From Streptomyces griseoluteus (GTDB lineage: Bacteria; Actinomycetota; Actinomycetes; Streptomycetales; Streptomycetaceae): DNA of 64,000 bases. Position numbers and translations under genes: made by a program. Positions 45,468 through 54,803 of this stretch are shown piece after piece. The stretch is taken from NCBI RefSeq assembly GCF_004784465.1, contig NZ_SRRU01000010.1, positions 1-64,000 on the forward strand, given 5' to 3'. The stretch's first letter is position 1; every line of letters begins with the position of its first letter. The notes under the pieces were generated by a model. The model made no database searches. It was not told the DNA's origin and saw nothing but the letters and a program-made list of their open reading frames with translations.

Positions 45468-47672
45468 TCAGCGGCCCTCGGTGACGGGGAGCGGGCCGGA
45501 AGGTTGCGGCACGGACGGCAGCGGCGCCCTGACCTGGGCCTCGGCCGCCGACCGCACCGGCCTGCACGCACCGGGCGGCACCGTCTCGGGCAGCCCCGCC
45601 GGCCGCCCCAGCACCACATGGCGGACGACGCGCTCGCCCGCGCCGCCGTCGTCGTACGGGCAGAAGCGCTCGCGGAACGCGGCCCGCAGCCGGGCGGAGC
45701 GCACCCCGCGCCAGTGGCCGGAGGCGAACACGTCCGCGACCTCCTCCTCGGTGCGGGCCAGTGGGCCGGGAGGGCAGGCGAGCAGGTCGAGGTAGGCGCC
45801 CCGGACCGTGCGGAAGGTGTCCCAGTCCCCGGTGTGCAGCACCACCGGGCGGTCGAGCCCGGCGTAGTCGAACATCAGCGGCGAGAAGTCGGTGAGGAGC
45901 GCGTCCGAGGCCAGGCACAGGGACGGCAGGTCGGGATGGGCGGAGACGTCGACCAGCCGGGCCCCCGGCGCCGGGGGCTCACCGAGCGGGGCGCGGGTCA
46001 GCAGGGTGAAACGGGGTCCGAGCAGGCCGAGCAGCCGGGCGGGGTCCAGCGGCGGGGTCTGGGTGCGCCGGTGGTCGCGGCGCGCGGGCACGTACAGCAC
46101 GGCGACCGCCCCCTCCGGCACGCCGAGGGACGCGCGCAGCTGGGCCACGTCGGCCGAAGTGGCGTGCTGGAAGGCGTCGTTGCGCGGGCTGCCGTACTCC
46201 AGCGTGGTGTAGCCGCCGGGGTGGGCCCGCTCCCAGGTGAGGGTGGAGTGCCGGTTACCGGAGAGGACGTAGTCCCACTGGTCGACCTCGCGCAACTGCC
46301 CGGCGAAGTCCGTGCCGTGGGCGGCCGCCGGGCGTTCCTGGAGGTCGAGGCCGGTGTGGCCGAGCGGGGTGCCCTGCCGGGTCTGCACGTAGACCTGGCC
46401 GGGGCGCTTGACCAGGCCCGGCCCGAAACCGGCGTTGTGCACCAGGTACTTGGAGCGGGCGAGCGCGGTGAAGTGGGCGGCGGTGCCGGGGCGGCCGAGC
46501 CAGGCGGTGCGGATGTGCGGGGCGTGCGCGCGGAACGCGGCCTCCAGGGCGCTCGGGTCGCAGCCCTGGTCGGGGGCGGGGTCGGCGGCGAAGAGGGCGC
46601 GGTCGGCGCGCAGGGGGAGAAGCCGCTGCACCCGGTAGTGCAGGCGCAGCAGGACCGCCCGCAGCCAGTGTTTTCCGCGCCCGGCCGAGGCGCGTGCGTG
46701 GCGGCGGAGGGCGGCGGCCAGGCGCAGGGTGCGGAAGGTGCGGTGCATGCCGTGCCGGACCAGGGCGCGGCGGAAGCCGGGGGGTACCGGGGTGCCGGGG
46801 GCGCGGTGGCGGCGGCAGTGGGCGCGGGCCCGGCGCAGGAACGCCGGGTGGCTGCCGCGCGGGAGGCGGTCCGGGCGGGTGGCGATCGTGGTGAGGTGGT
46901 CGAGCATGCGGGCGTACAACTCGGACCGCCAGCGCTCCAGTTCCGGCCGCTCGGTGAGGTGGGCGAAGACCCGGTCGTACTGGTCGAACACGTCGAAGTG
47001 GCGGGGGCTGGTGGTGCGTAGGATGCTGCCCCGGCGGCGCTGGCGGTAGTGCACGCAGACCCGGTCGAGCGTGGCGATCGACCCGGCCGCCATCAGCACC
47101 GGGAAGGTCCAGGGGGTGTCCTCGTAGTAGCCCGGCGGGAACCGGAAGCCCTCACGGGTGACGAACTCCCTGCGGTACGCCTTGTTCCACGCCACCATCA
47201 GCACCCGCAGCAGCCCCGGCCGGCCGGCCAGGGTGAAGGGGGCCGGGCCGTCCTCGGTGAGCCGGTCCGCGAGCCGGTTGCGCAGGGTGGTGCCGTCCCA
47301 GTGGGTGCGGGCGTAGTCGAAGACCAGCACGTCCGGCTCGCCGGTCGCCGCGAGGCGGGCCGCGAGGGCGCGCAGGGTGTGCGGGGTGAGGGTGTCGTCA
47401 CCGTCGAGGAAGAGCAGGTAGTCGCCGCCCGCCTCGTCGACACCGGCGTTGCGGGCGGGACCCAGCCCGGCGTTCTCCGCGAGGTGCAGGGCCTTCACCC
47501 GGGGGTCGCGGGCCGCGTACTCGTCGATGATCGCGCCGCAGCCGTCCGGCGAGCGGTCGTCCACCGCGATCAGCTCGAAGTCGGCGTAGGACTGCGAGAG
47601 CACCGACTCCAGGCACTCGGCGAGGTACGCCTGGACCTGGTACGCGGGGACGATGACGCTGAACCTGGGCAA
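45468..47672 (-). CDS. GT2 / TagF-like fusion with degenerate C-terminal active site and TTG start
   Basis: 734 aa from TTG 47672. The TTG is placed exactly where the paralogue at 43134 starts (PRFSVIVP), and no ATG or GTG is in frame upstream before a stop; no SD is seen. The N-terminal GT2 is canonical (VDDRSPDGCGAIIDEY, FLDGDDTLTP). The TagF half has lost both critical histidines (QTRQGTPLGHTG; LLTRAPLGEP for RAH) and reads TDFSPLMFDYA. Polymerase activity is therefore doubtful. It is first in the run of three, and transcription into the next gene is possible. Confidence 0.84.
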   Translation of the reverse strand: MPRFSVIVPAYQVQAYLAECLESVLSQSYADFELIAVDDRSPDGCGAIIDEYAARDPRVKALHLAENAGLGPARNAGVDEAGGDYLLFLDGDDTLTPHTLRALAARLAATGEPDVLVFDYARTHWDGTTLRNRLADRLTEDGPAPFTLAGRPGLLRVLMVAWNKAYRREFVTREGFRFPPGYYEDTPWTFPVLMAAGSIATLDRVCVHYRQRRRGSILRTTSPRHFDVFDQYDRVFAHLTERPELERWRSELYARMLDHLTTIATRPDRLPRGSHPAFLRRARAHCRRHRAPGTPVPPGFRRALVRHGMHRTFRTLRLAAALRRHARASAGRGKHWLRAVLLRLHYRVQRLLPLRADRALFAADPAPDQGCDPSALEAAFRAHAPHIRTAWLGRPGTAAHFTALARSKYLVHNAGFGPGLVKRPGQVYVQTRQGTPLGHTGLDLQERPAAAHGTDFAGQLREVDQWDYVLSGNRHSTLTWERAHPGGYTTLEYGSPRNDAFQHATSADVAQLRASLGVPEGAVAVLYVPARRDHRRTQTPPLDPARLLGLLGPRFTLLTRAPLGEPPAPGARLVDVSAHPDLPSLCLASDALLTDFSPLMFDYAGLDRPVVLHTGDWDTFRTVRGAYLDLLACPPGPLARTEEEVADVFASGHWRGVRSARLRAAFRERFCPYDDGGAGERVVRHVVLGRPAGLPETVPPGACRPVRSAAEAQVRAPLPSVPQPSGPLPVTEGR

Positions 47673-47762
47673 GGCACATCCATGGGTCGGTCGGCGCGGG
47701 CCTTCTGCCCGGCAACGGCCGCCCAGGTGACTTGGTTACGGCTCCTACGGCATACGGGGGAC

Positions 47763-47793
47763 GCCCGGGGGAGCCGTACGGATTCCCCCGGGC
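47763..47793 (-). terminator. Terminator of the sugar ABC transporter operon
   Basis: Perfect stem GCCCGGGGGA / TCCCCCGGGC, loop 11 bases, 20 bases after the last permease stop at 47813. Confidence 0.82.
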
Positions 47794-47812
47794 AACACCT
47801 GTGCGGACGCGG

Positions 47813-48730
47813 TTACTTGACCGCTCCCGCCATCACCCCGGACACGAACTGCCGCTGGAAGGCGAAGAACACGGCCAGCGGGATCACCATCGACAGGAAC
47901 GCGCCGGGCGCGAGCACGTCGATGTTGTTGCCGAACTGCCGTACCTGCGTCTGGAGCGCCACCGTGACCGGCTGGGAGCCGGACTTGGTGAACACCAGCG
48001 CCACCAGCATGTCGTTCCACACCCACAGGAACTGGAAGATGCCGAGGCTCGCGATGGCAGGCGCGCCGAGCGGCATCACCACCCGTGCGAACAGCCGGAG
48101 TTCGCCCGCGCCGTCCAGCCGGGCCGCCTCCAGCAGCTCGCGCGGGATCTCCGCGAAGAAGTTCCGCAGCAGGAACACCGCGAACGGCAGCCCGAACCCG
48201 ATGTGGAACAGCACCACGCCCAGGATGGAGCCGAACAGCCCGACCTTGCCGAAGAGTTCGGCGATCGGGATCAGCGCCACCTGCACCGGCACGACCAGCA
48301 GCGCGACCACGCCGAGGAACCACCAGTCGCGGCCGGGGAACTCCATCCACGCGAACGCGTAGGCGGCCAGCGAGCCGATCACCACCACGCCGAGCGTCGC
48401 CGGGACCGTGATGAGCACGGTGTTGACCAGCGAGTGGGTGATGTCGCCGTTCTCCAGCAGCTTGCCGTAGCTCTCGAAGGTGAGCTTGGACGGCTCTGTG
48501 AACACCGTCCACCAGCCGCTCGCGTTCATGTCCTCCGGCGAGCGCAGCGAGGAGATCAGCAGCCCGATGGTCGGCACCAGCCAGAACAGCGCCACCAGGA
48601 CCAGAAAGAACTGGACCAGCCCGCCGCCCAGCCCCTGAACCAGCCGGGCGCCCAGCGAACGCCGGCCCCGCACGGTGTCCTTCGCGGGCAGCTCGCGCAC
48701 CCGTCCCGCGCTCTCGGTGTGCGTGCTCAT
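47813..48730 (-). CDS. Sugar ABC transporter permease, MalG/CUT1 type
   Basis: 305 aa from ATG 48730. Six TM helices, cytoplasmic N-terminus of about 40 residues, and the coupling EAA-type loop EIPRELLEAARLDGAGELRLF. A normal-length CUT1 permease, partner of the upstream MalF-like subunit. The start overlaps that gene's stop by four bases. The specificity is unknown. No ATPase gene is nearby; in Streptomyces such systems use the shared ATPase MsiK. The operon ends in the hairpin at 47763. Confidence 0.93.
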   Translation of the reverse strand: MSTHTESAGRVRELPAKDTVRGRRSLGARLVQGLGGGLVQFFLVLVALFWLVPTIGLLISSLRSPEDMNASGWWTVFTEPSKLTFESYGKLLENGDITHSLVNTVLITVPATLGVVVIGSLAAYAFAWMEFPGRDWWFLGVVALLVVPVQVALIPIAELFGKVGLFGSILGVVLFHIGFGLPFAVFLLRNFFAEIPRELLEAARLDGAGELRLFARVVMPLGAPAIASLGIFQFLWVWNDMLVALVFTKSGSQPVTVALQTQVRQFGNNIDVLAPGAFLSMVIPLAVFFAFQRQFVSGVMAGAVK

Positions 48731-50070
48731 GGCCTGCCCTCCCGCCGCAGCCTGCGGATGTTGAACAGCATCACCGGGATCACCAGCAGCAGCAGGAACA
48801 CCGCGATGGCGCTGGCCACGCCGGGCCGCCCCTCGGAGAAGCCCTTGCGGTACAGCTCCAGCGCCAGCACGTTCGCGTCGTCCTGGGACGAGCCCGGCGC
48901 GATGATGTAGACTAGGTCGAACACCTTCAGCACGTTGATCATCAGCGTGACGGTGACGACCGCGAGCACCGGCGCCAGCAGTGGCACGGTCACCTTGCGG
49001 AACACCTGCCACTCACTGGCGCCGTCCACCCGCGCCTGCTCCAGCAGCTCCCTCGGCACCCCCGCGAGCCCCGCCGCGATCAGCACCATGGCGAAGCCCG
49101 CCCACATCCAGACGTACGAGCCGATGATCGCCGGGGTGACCAGGGCCGGGCCGAGCCAGTCGACGCCGTTGTACGCCTCCTTGAAGTTGGCCGCCGGAAG
49201 CCTGAGCCGAGCCCCGTCCGCCGAGGCGGGCAGGGTGAAGGTGCCGTCCCCGGCCGCCTTCGCCGAGGCCACCACCTTGCCGTCCTTCACGGCCTCGATC
49301 CGCATCCCGGCGTACCCGCGCTCGGCCGGGTCCGGGGCGCCGAGCCTGCCGACGCCCTTGCCGCGGGTGAAGTCCTGCCAGACCGTGCCGGTGACCTTCC
49401 CCGGCTCCGGCCGGGCGGCGACGGCCCGCCCGGCGTCGTCCGGGAACTGGTCCGGGGCCACGCCCACCATGGGCAGCGCGACCGGGGTGCCCGCCTTCAC
49501 CGGGTCCTTGGTGACGAAGGCGCCGCCCTGTCCCACCAGCGGCGACTCGCGGCCGGGGTGCGCCTTCGGGAACGCCGACGCCTGGGCGAAGGAGTCGTGC
49601 ACCCCGACCCACACCGCGTTGGCGACCCCCTTGTCCGGGTCCTGGTCGTACACCAGCCGGAAGATGATCCCGGCGGCCAGCATCGAGATCGCCATCGGCA
49701 TGAAGACGATCAGCTTGAACGCCGTCCCCCAGCGCACCCGTTCGGTCAGCACGGCGAAGACCAGGCCGAGCGCGGTGGAGACGGTGGGCGCGAACACCAC
49801 CCAGATCACGTTGTTCTTCAGCGCGGTGCGGATGCCGTCGTCGGTGAACAGCGCCTGGTAGTTGTCGAACCCGGCGAACCGGTCGCCCGAGGAGTCGTAG
49901 AGACTGCGGACGACCGAGTACCCGATCGGGTAGAGCACGAGCGCGCCGAGCAGCACCAGGGCCGGCAGCAGGAAGAGCGCCGCCACCACCTTGCGCGTCC
50001 CGGTCACGCTCCTGCGGCTCTTCGGCGCGGCCGGGCCCGCAGGGGCGCCGGCCGCCGCTGCCGATGCCAT
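48727..50070 (-). CDS. Sugar ABC transporter permease, MalF type, with extracytoplasmic insertion
   Basis: 447 aa, against roughly 290-310 for usual CUT1 permeases. TM helices lie near 29-52, 88-108 and 118-140. A non-membrane stretch of about 155 residues (about 146-305) follows, then TM4-6. The coupling loop is PRELLEQARVDGASEWQVF. The insertion contains a short Ig/prealbumin-like block (GYAGMRIEAVKDGKVVASAK). MalF of E. coli has a P2 loop in the same place that touches the binding protein, so a similar role is plausible. The gene overlaps the next permease by four bases. Confidence 0.9.
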   Translation of the reverse strand: MASAAAAGAPAGPAAPKSRRSVTGTRKVVAALFLLPALVLLGALVLYPIGYSVVRSLYDSSGDRFAGFDNYQALFTDDGIRTALKNNVIWVVFAPTVSTALGLVFAVLTERVRWGTAFKLIVFMPMAISMLAAGIIFRLVYDQDPDKGVANAVWVGVHDSFAQASAFPKAHPGRESPLVGQGGAFVTKDPVKAGTPVALPMVGVAPDQFPDDAGRAVAARPEPGKVTGTVWQDFTRGKGVGRLGAPDPAERGYAGMRIEAVKDGKVVASAKAAGDGTFTLPASADGARLRLPAANFKEAYNGVDWLGPALVTPAIIGSYVWMWAGFAMVLIAAGLAGVPRELLEQARVDGASEWQVFRKVTVPLLAPVLAVVTVTLMINVLKVFDLVYIIAPGSSQDDANVLALELYRKGFSEGRPGVASAIAVFLLLLVIPVMLFNIRRLRREGRP

Positions 50071-50077
50071 GACCGGA

Positions 50078-51451
50078 TCAGCCCCCGTTCCCGTACGCGG
50101 CCGCCGCGTCCTTCTCCAGCCTCGCCTGGGTGCCCGCGACGTCCTTCGGGTTCTTCAGGAAGTCCTGGAGGTCCTTCCACTCGCCCTTGCCGGGCGTGCC
50201 GCCGAACGCCTGCGGCGCCTGGTCGGACATGTCGAAGCGGAAGTCGTCGCCGGACTTGATGAGCGCCTTGGCGATGGTGCGCTGGGTCTCGTTCGGGTAG
50301 GCCGAGTCCGGCACGTTCTTGTTCGGCGAGAGGTAGCCGCCGAGCTTGGCCTGAACCGTCGCCGCGTCCGGGGACGCCAGGAAGGTCGCCAGCGCCTGGG
50401 CGCCCTTGGAGTCCTTCAGGATCACCGCCGCGTCACCGCCGGAGACCACCGGCGCGGTCGAGCCGACCGACGGGAAGGGGAAGACCTTGGCGTCCGCGCC
50501 CACCTTCGCCTTGGTCTCACCGATGTTGACCTGCGCGAAGTCGCCCTCGTAGACCATCGCGGCCTTGGGCTGGTCGCCGCCGGTGAAGGTCTGGGTCACC
50601 GAGGCCGGGAACTCGGTCTGCAGCGCGCCGTCCGCGCCGCCCGCCACATAGTCCTTCTTGCCCCAGATCTGGGCGAGCGTGGTGAGCGCCTGCTTCACCG
50701 AGGGGTCGGTCCACTTGATCTCGTGCTTGGCGAGCTGGTCGTACTTCTCCGGGCCGGCCTGGGAGAGATAGACGTTCTCGAACCAGTCGGTCAGCGTCCA
50801 GCCGTCCGCGCCGCCCACCGAGAAGGGGGTCACACCGGAGTCGTACACCGCCTGGGCGGCGGTCAGCAGCTCGGCCCAGGTCTTCGGCTCCTTGGCGCCC
50901 GCGTTCTCGAAGACGGGCGCGTTGTACCAGATCAGCGACTTGTTGGCGGCCTTGTAGTAGACGCCGTACGGCTTGCCGTCGACCTTGCCGATGTCCTGCC
51001 AGCCCTGCGAGTAGTTCTTCGACAGCTCCTTCACGGCGTCCGGGCCGAGCGGCTTGGCCCACTTCTTGTCGACCGCCTGCTTGATTGCGCCAGGCTGCGG
51101 CAGCAGCGCCACGTCCGGCGGCTGCCCGCCCGCGATCTTGGAACCGAGGAAGTTGATGATCGGGTCCTGCGCGGGCACGAACGTCACCTTCGCACCCGTG
51201 CGCTTCTCGAACTCCGCCAGCACCTTCTTGAAGTTCGCCTGCTCGGTTCCGGTCCAGACGGCGGCGACCTCGAGTTCCGTGCCGTTCAGCTTCGGCAGGG
51301 TCACCGTGGAGCCGGTGGCGCCGCCGCCCTCGTCGGCTTCCTTCTTACCGTCACCGCCGGAGCAGGCGGTGAGCGTCAGTGCCCCCGCCAGCAGCGCGGC
51401 GAGGGCGGCTCCGGCCCGCGGTCCTCGAATGGTGTCGCTCGGCTTGCGCAT
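50078..51451 (-). CDS. Sugar ABC transporter substrate-binding lipoprotein
   Basis: 457 aa from ATG 51451, with GGGGAAG upstream. Signal peptide with lipobox LTAC (Cys30), so it is anchored outside the membrane. SBP_bac_1-type binding fold: LPKLNGTELEVAAVW, EKRTGAKVTFVPAQDPI and KPYGVYYKAANKSLIWYN, rich in aromatic residues that line sugar sites. It lies 7 bases before the MalF-type gene, first in a three-gene importer. Sequence alone does not name the sugar. No LacI-type operator was recognised upstream. Confidence 0.93.
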   Translation of the reverse strand: MRKPSDTIRGPRAGAALAALLAGALTLTACSGGDGKKEADEGGGATGSTVTLPKLNGTELEVAAVWTGTEQANFKKVLAEFEKRTGAKVTFVPAQDPIINFLGSKIAGGQPPDVALLPQPGAIKQAVDKKWAKPLGPDAVKELSKNYSQGWQDIGKVDGKPYGVYYKAANKSLIWYNAPVFENAGAKEPKTWAELLTAAQAVYDSGVTPFSVGGADGWTLTDWFENVYLSQAGPEKYDQLAKHEIKWTDPSVKQALTTLAQIWGKKDYVAGGADGALQTEFPASVTQTFTGGDQPKAAMVYEGDFAQVNIGETKAKVGADAKVFPFPSVGSTAPVVSGGDAAVILKDSKGAQALATFLASPDAATVQAKLGGYLSPNKNVPDSAYPNETQRTIAKALIKSGDDFRFDMSDQAPQAFGGTPGKGEWKDLQDFLKNPKDVAGTQARLEKDAAAAYGNGG

Positions 51452-51626
51452 CACTTCCCCGTTCGTCGTTCTCCGTTGAACGCCTGAACTCTGCCTGTGG
51501 GCTCCGGTGTACGCCGGGCCGCCCCGGTGCGGCAAGAGCACCCGCAGGGTCCGGCCACGCATCGTGACCGGCTCGTGATCATCGGGGTATGCGTGCCGGC
51601 GCCGGTTCGTTGCCGTGCCCCGGTGC

Positions 51627-54600
51627 TCAGAGCAGCGACGGCACCTGACCCGCCGACACCTGGCGGGCCGCCCGCTCCACCGCGCTCGCCAGCAGGGCCA
51701 GGTCGGTGGGGCCGTTGCCCAGCTCGCGCACCGGGCGCCGGGTGGGTGGATCGCCCATCCGCTGCCAGTCCAGCGGCAGTACGGTCGGCCGCTGGGTGGC
51801 GGTGCGCGGTATGCGGCCCGTCACCCGGCCGCCCTGCACCCCGGTGACCCGGCCGTCCGGGTACGCCAGCACCCCGCGTCCCGGCGCCGGTTCGCCTTCC
51901 GCGCTCCGCTCGGCGGGTCCCGTACCGCGTCCGCCGGAGGGCGCGTCCAGCGTCACCCGCAGAGTGGCCCGCCGCGCCGGTTCCGTCTCCGCCGTACGGC
52001 CGCCCGTGCCGGTCGCGGTCACCAGGTGCACGCCGAGCCGCTCGCCCTCACGGGCCACCGCCTCCAGCGCCCGGACCACCGAACCGGCGGCGGGCCGGCC
52101 CGGCGAACCCAGCGCCGGGGAGACCAGGGCGTCCAGGTCGTCGACGACCACCACCAGCCGGGGCAGCGGGGGCGCCGCCTCGGTGTGCTGCCGGGCGGCG
52201 CCGGGCCGCAGCCGCAGCGTGGAGCTGGGCGGCCCCTCCAGGTCGCCGCTGCCCGGGCCGGGTCCGCCGGGGCGGCGCTGGGCCACCATCCGGCCGGACA
52301 CCTCGTGCGCGGTGTGCCAGTGCGTGAAGTCGGTCAGCCCGACCAGCTCCGCCCGGCGCTTGAGCTCCGCGCTCAGCGACTGCGCGAACTCCCGCATGCG
52401 CACCGGGTCGTTGGCGATCAGATGGGTCGTCACATGCGGTATGTCGGTGCATGAGCGCAGTCCCTCTCCGGCCCCGGCCGCCGTGCCGACGCCGTCGCGG
52501 CCGTCGATCAGCACCATGCCGAGCCGGTCCGGGCGCTCGGCGGCGGCCAGCGACGCCACCACCGCCCGCAGCAGCTCCGTACGCCCGCTGCCGGGCGGGC
52601 CCTCGACCAGCAGGTGCGGGCCGTCGGCCACCAGGTCGGCGGTGACCGGGCCGCGCGGACCGGCGCCCAGTACCGCGCGGGCCCGGCCGCCCAGCGACTC
52701 GGTGTCGTCGGCCGCGTCCGCCCAGCGCGCCATCAGCGAGGCCGGGGTGGCACGGGCCAGCCCCAGTTCGTCCAGCAGCCGGGCCGACAACGGCAGCGGC
52801 ACCGCCACACGCGTGTGCCGGTCCTCGTCCGGGGCGTCCGGGCGCAGCGGGGCCAGCGCCCGCGCGAACCGCTCCGCCCAGGCGTGCGACACCGCGTCCA
52901 CGGCGGCGAGGGTGCCCGGTCCCACCGGACCGGTCGGCGCCACCCGCATCAGCCGCAGCGCGGTCGCCACGTCCCCGCTGAGCAGCGCCACCGCGCCGCA
53001 CTCGCGGAAGGTGGGCGTCGCCGCGCAGGCCGCCTCGTAGGTCTCCGCCAGCGGCGAGGCGGGGGAGGCGGGCACGGTCTCGGCCAGGCATACCACGTGC
53101 ACCCCGGCGCGCGGCCCGCTCACCGCCAGCCGCGCCACGTCCTCCCGCAGCGCCGAGCCGCCGGGGTCGCCGTCCACCACGACCACCGTGTACGGCCCCG
53201 GATGCCCGTCCGGGCCCGGCCGGAAGGAGGCGGGGTCGTTGGACTCGACGCGGCGCAGCAGCTCGCCGGTGCGGGCGGCCGCCTGCTCGCGGTCGTAGGC
53301 CAGCAGCAGCCGGCAGTCCTGGCCGTGGCCCGGCCGGACGTGCGGCAGCCAGCCCAGCCAGGACCACTCGGCGGTGCGTTCCTCCACCGGGCGGGCACGG
53401 TCCGCGCTGATCAGCACGATCTCCAGCAGGTCCGGCGAGTGCAGCGCGGCCAGCTGCGCCAGCACCGCGCGGGCCAGCCCCGCGAGCCGGGGGCGCGGAC
53501 CGGCCAGACCCAGGGCGCCCGCCTCGCGCAGCGCGGCCGTCACCGGCACCGCGGGCAGCGCGGAGCCGTCCGGCGCGGTCCGGTCGGCGGTGCCGAGCCG
53601 CACGGCCAGGGCCTCGCGGTGCCCCGGACCCCGCTCCCAGAGCCGGGGGCCCGGCCCGAGCGCCGTCAGCAGCAGCGCGGCCGGGTCGGGCCAGGTCTCC
53701 GGGCGCCGGAACGCCTCCGGCAGCGCGACGGGGGCCGCCTCGGCGTACGGCGCCTCCTCTGCGGGGAGGTGCTCGCCCCGGCCGCCGGTCAGCTTGCGGG
53801 CCCAGGCGCCTATGCCCCGGCGGCGGGCGGGCAGGTCGGTGCCCCGGACGGGGGTGCCCTTACGGGTGGGGGAGTCCAGCTCGTCGGGGTGGGCGTCGTC
53901 GGGCCGGTGGCCGGCGTGGGTGTCGTGCTCCCGGTATCCGCCGGTGAGGTGGTCCGGGGCCCGGCTCTCGGTCCGGGGCGCCCGGTCCTGCCCGGGCACG
54001 GCGGCCCGCTCCGCGCGCTCGGCGCCGATCCGGCCGGCGGTGCCGTACGCGTGCCCGGTCGGGCCGTCCGGCGCGGCCGGTGCCGGGGCGGCGTCCGGGG
54101 CTTTTCGGGAGCGGACTTCCGGGTCCTCCCCGAGGGGCACCCGCACACAGCCCTCGCCGTCCGGCACGGTGCGCACCCGCGCTCCGGGTCCCCCCGAGGG
54201 GGTCACCCTGAGCGCGGATTCACCCAGGCGCAGCAGACCGCCCGACGGGAAGCGCAGCGGGCGGCCGGTGACGCGGGCACCGTCCAGCGTGGTGCCGTTG
54301 GTGGAGTCGAGGTCGGCGACCGAGACCCGGCCCTCGGCGGTGACCGTGACCGCGCAGTGCAGCCGGGACACGTCCGGGTCGTCCAGGGGCACGTCGGCGT
54401 CGGCGGAGCGGCCCACCGTTATCCGGCCGCCGTGCAGCAGATGGACCCCGCCCGCGTCCGGGCCCGCGACCACATGGAGCTGGGTCGGGGCGTCGTCCAG
54501 CTCGGGATGCGGCTCCGGGGCCACCGGGGCGCCCAGCGACAGCACCGCGCCGTCGACCAGCGGGGGCTCGCCGAGGGTGTGACGGCGCGGGTCCAGGCGG

Positions 54601-54803
54601 TCGGTGCCCGCGTACAGCACCACGGAAGCCCCGCCGCCGTCCCGGCCGGCCCCGCTCTCGCCGGTGACCGCCGAGGCCAGCGCGGGTGCCACCGCCGCCA
54701 GCTCGGTGCCGGTGGGCGCGGTGACCAGCACGTCGCGCGTCGCGGCGCCGCCCCGCCCCGGGGACGCGCCCTGCGGATCTACGACGGTCAGCCGGATCTG
54801 CAT
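51627..54803 (-). CDS. FHA domain and FtsK/SpoIIIE-type ATPase
   Basis: 1058 aa from ATG 54803. The first ~95 residues form a ubiquitin-like/EssC-type region. FHA domain at ~105-200 with phosphothreonine-binding residues (VGRSADAD, SRLHCAV, DSTNGT). A Pro/Arg-rich linker leads to FtsK/SpoIIIE ATPase modules: Walker A EGPPGSGRTELL near 734-741 and a Walker B-like VVVVDDLDALV. There are no TM helices, so it may be cytoplasmic. EssC/EccC-like ATPases drive type VII secretion, but no ESX substrate or membrane genes adjoin. It is divergent from two Ser/Thr kinases, whose phosphoproteins its FHA could bind (inference). Confidence 0.86.
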   Translation of the reverse strand: MQIRLTVVDPQGASPGRGGAATRDVLVTAPTGTELAAVAPALASAVTGESGAGRDGGGASVVLYAGTDRLDPRRHTLGEPPLVDGAVLSLGAPVAPEPHPELDDAPTQLHVVAGPDAGGVHLLHGGRITVGRSADADVPLDDPDVSRLHCAVTVTAEGRVSVADLDSTNGTTLDGARVTGRPLRFPSGGLLRLGESALRVTPSGGPGARVRTVPDGEGCVRVPLGEDPEVRSRKAPDAAPAPAAPDGPTGHAYGTAGRIGAERAERAAVPGQDRAPRTESRAPDHLTGGYREHDTHAGHRPDDAHPDELDSPTRKGTPVRGTDLPARRRGIGAWARKLTGGRGEHLPAEEAPYAEAAPVALPEAFRRPETWPDPAALLLTALGPGPRLWERGPGHREALAVRLGTADRTAPDGSALPAVPVTAALREAGALGLAGPRPRLAGLARAVLAQLAALHSPDLLEIVLISADRARPVEERTAEWSWLGWLPHVRPGHGQDCRLLLAYDREQAAARTGELLRRVESNDPASFRPGPDGHPGPYTVVVVDGDPGGSALREDVARLAVSGPRAGVHVVCLAETVPASPASPLAETYEAACAATPTFRECGAVALLSGDVATALRLMRVAPTGPVGPGTLAAVDAVSHAWAERFARALAPLRPDAPDEDRHTRVAVPLPLSARLLDELGLARATPASLMARWADAADDTESLGGRARAVLGAGPRGPVTADLVADGPHLLVEGPPGSGRTELLRAVVASLAAAERPDRLGMVLIDGRDGVGTAAGAGEGLRSCTDIPHVTTHLIANDPVRMREFAQSLSAELKRRAELVGLTDFTHWHTAHEVSGRMVAQRRPGGPGPGSGDLEGPPSSTLRLRPGAARQHTEAAPPLPRLVVVVDDLDALVSPALGSPGRPAAGSVVRALEAVAREGERLGVHLVTATGTGGRTAETEPARRATLRVTLDAPSGGRGTGPAERSAEGEPAPGRGVLAYPDGRVTGVQGGRVTGRIPRTATQRPTVLPLDWQRMGDPPTRRPVRELGNGPTDLALLASAVERAARQVSAGQVPSLL

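Noticed and set aside
51590..51612. GC-rich self-complementary CCGGCGCCGG after the FHA-FtsK stop as a terminator
   Set aside because: The stem is short, has no loop and no T run; in 70% GC DNA this arises by chance.
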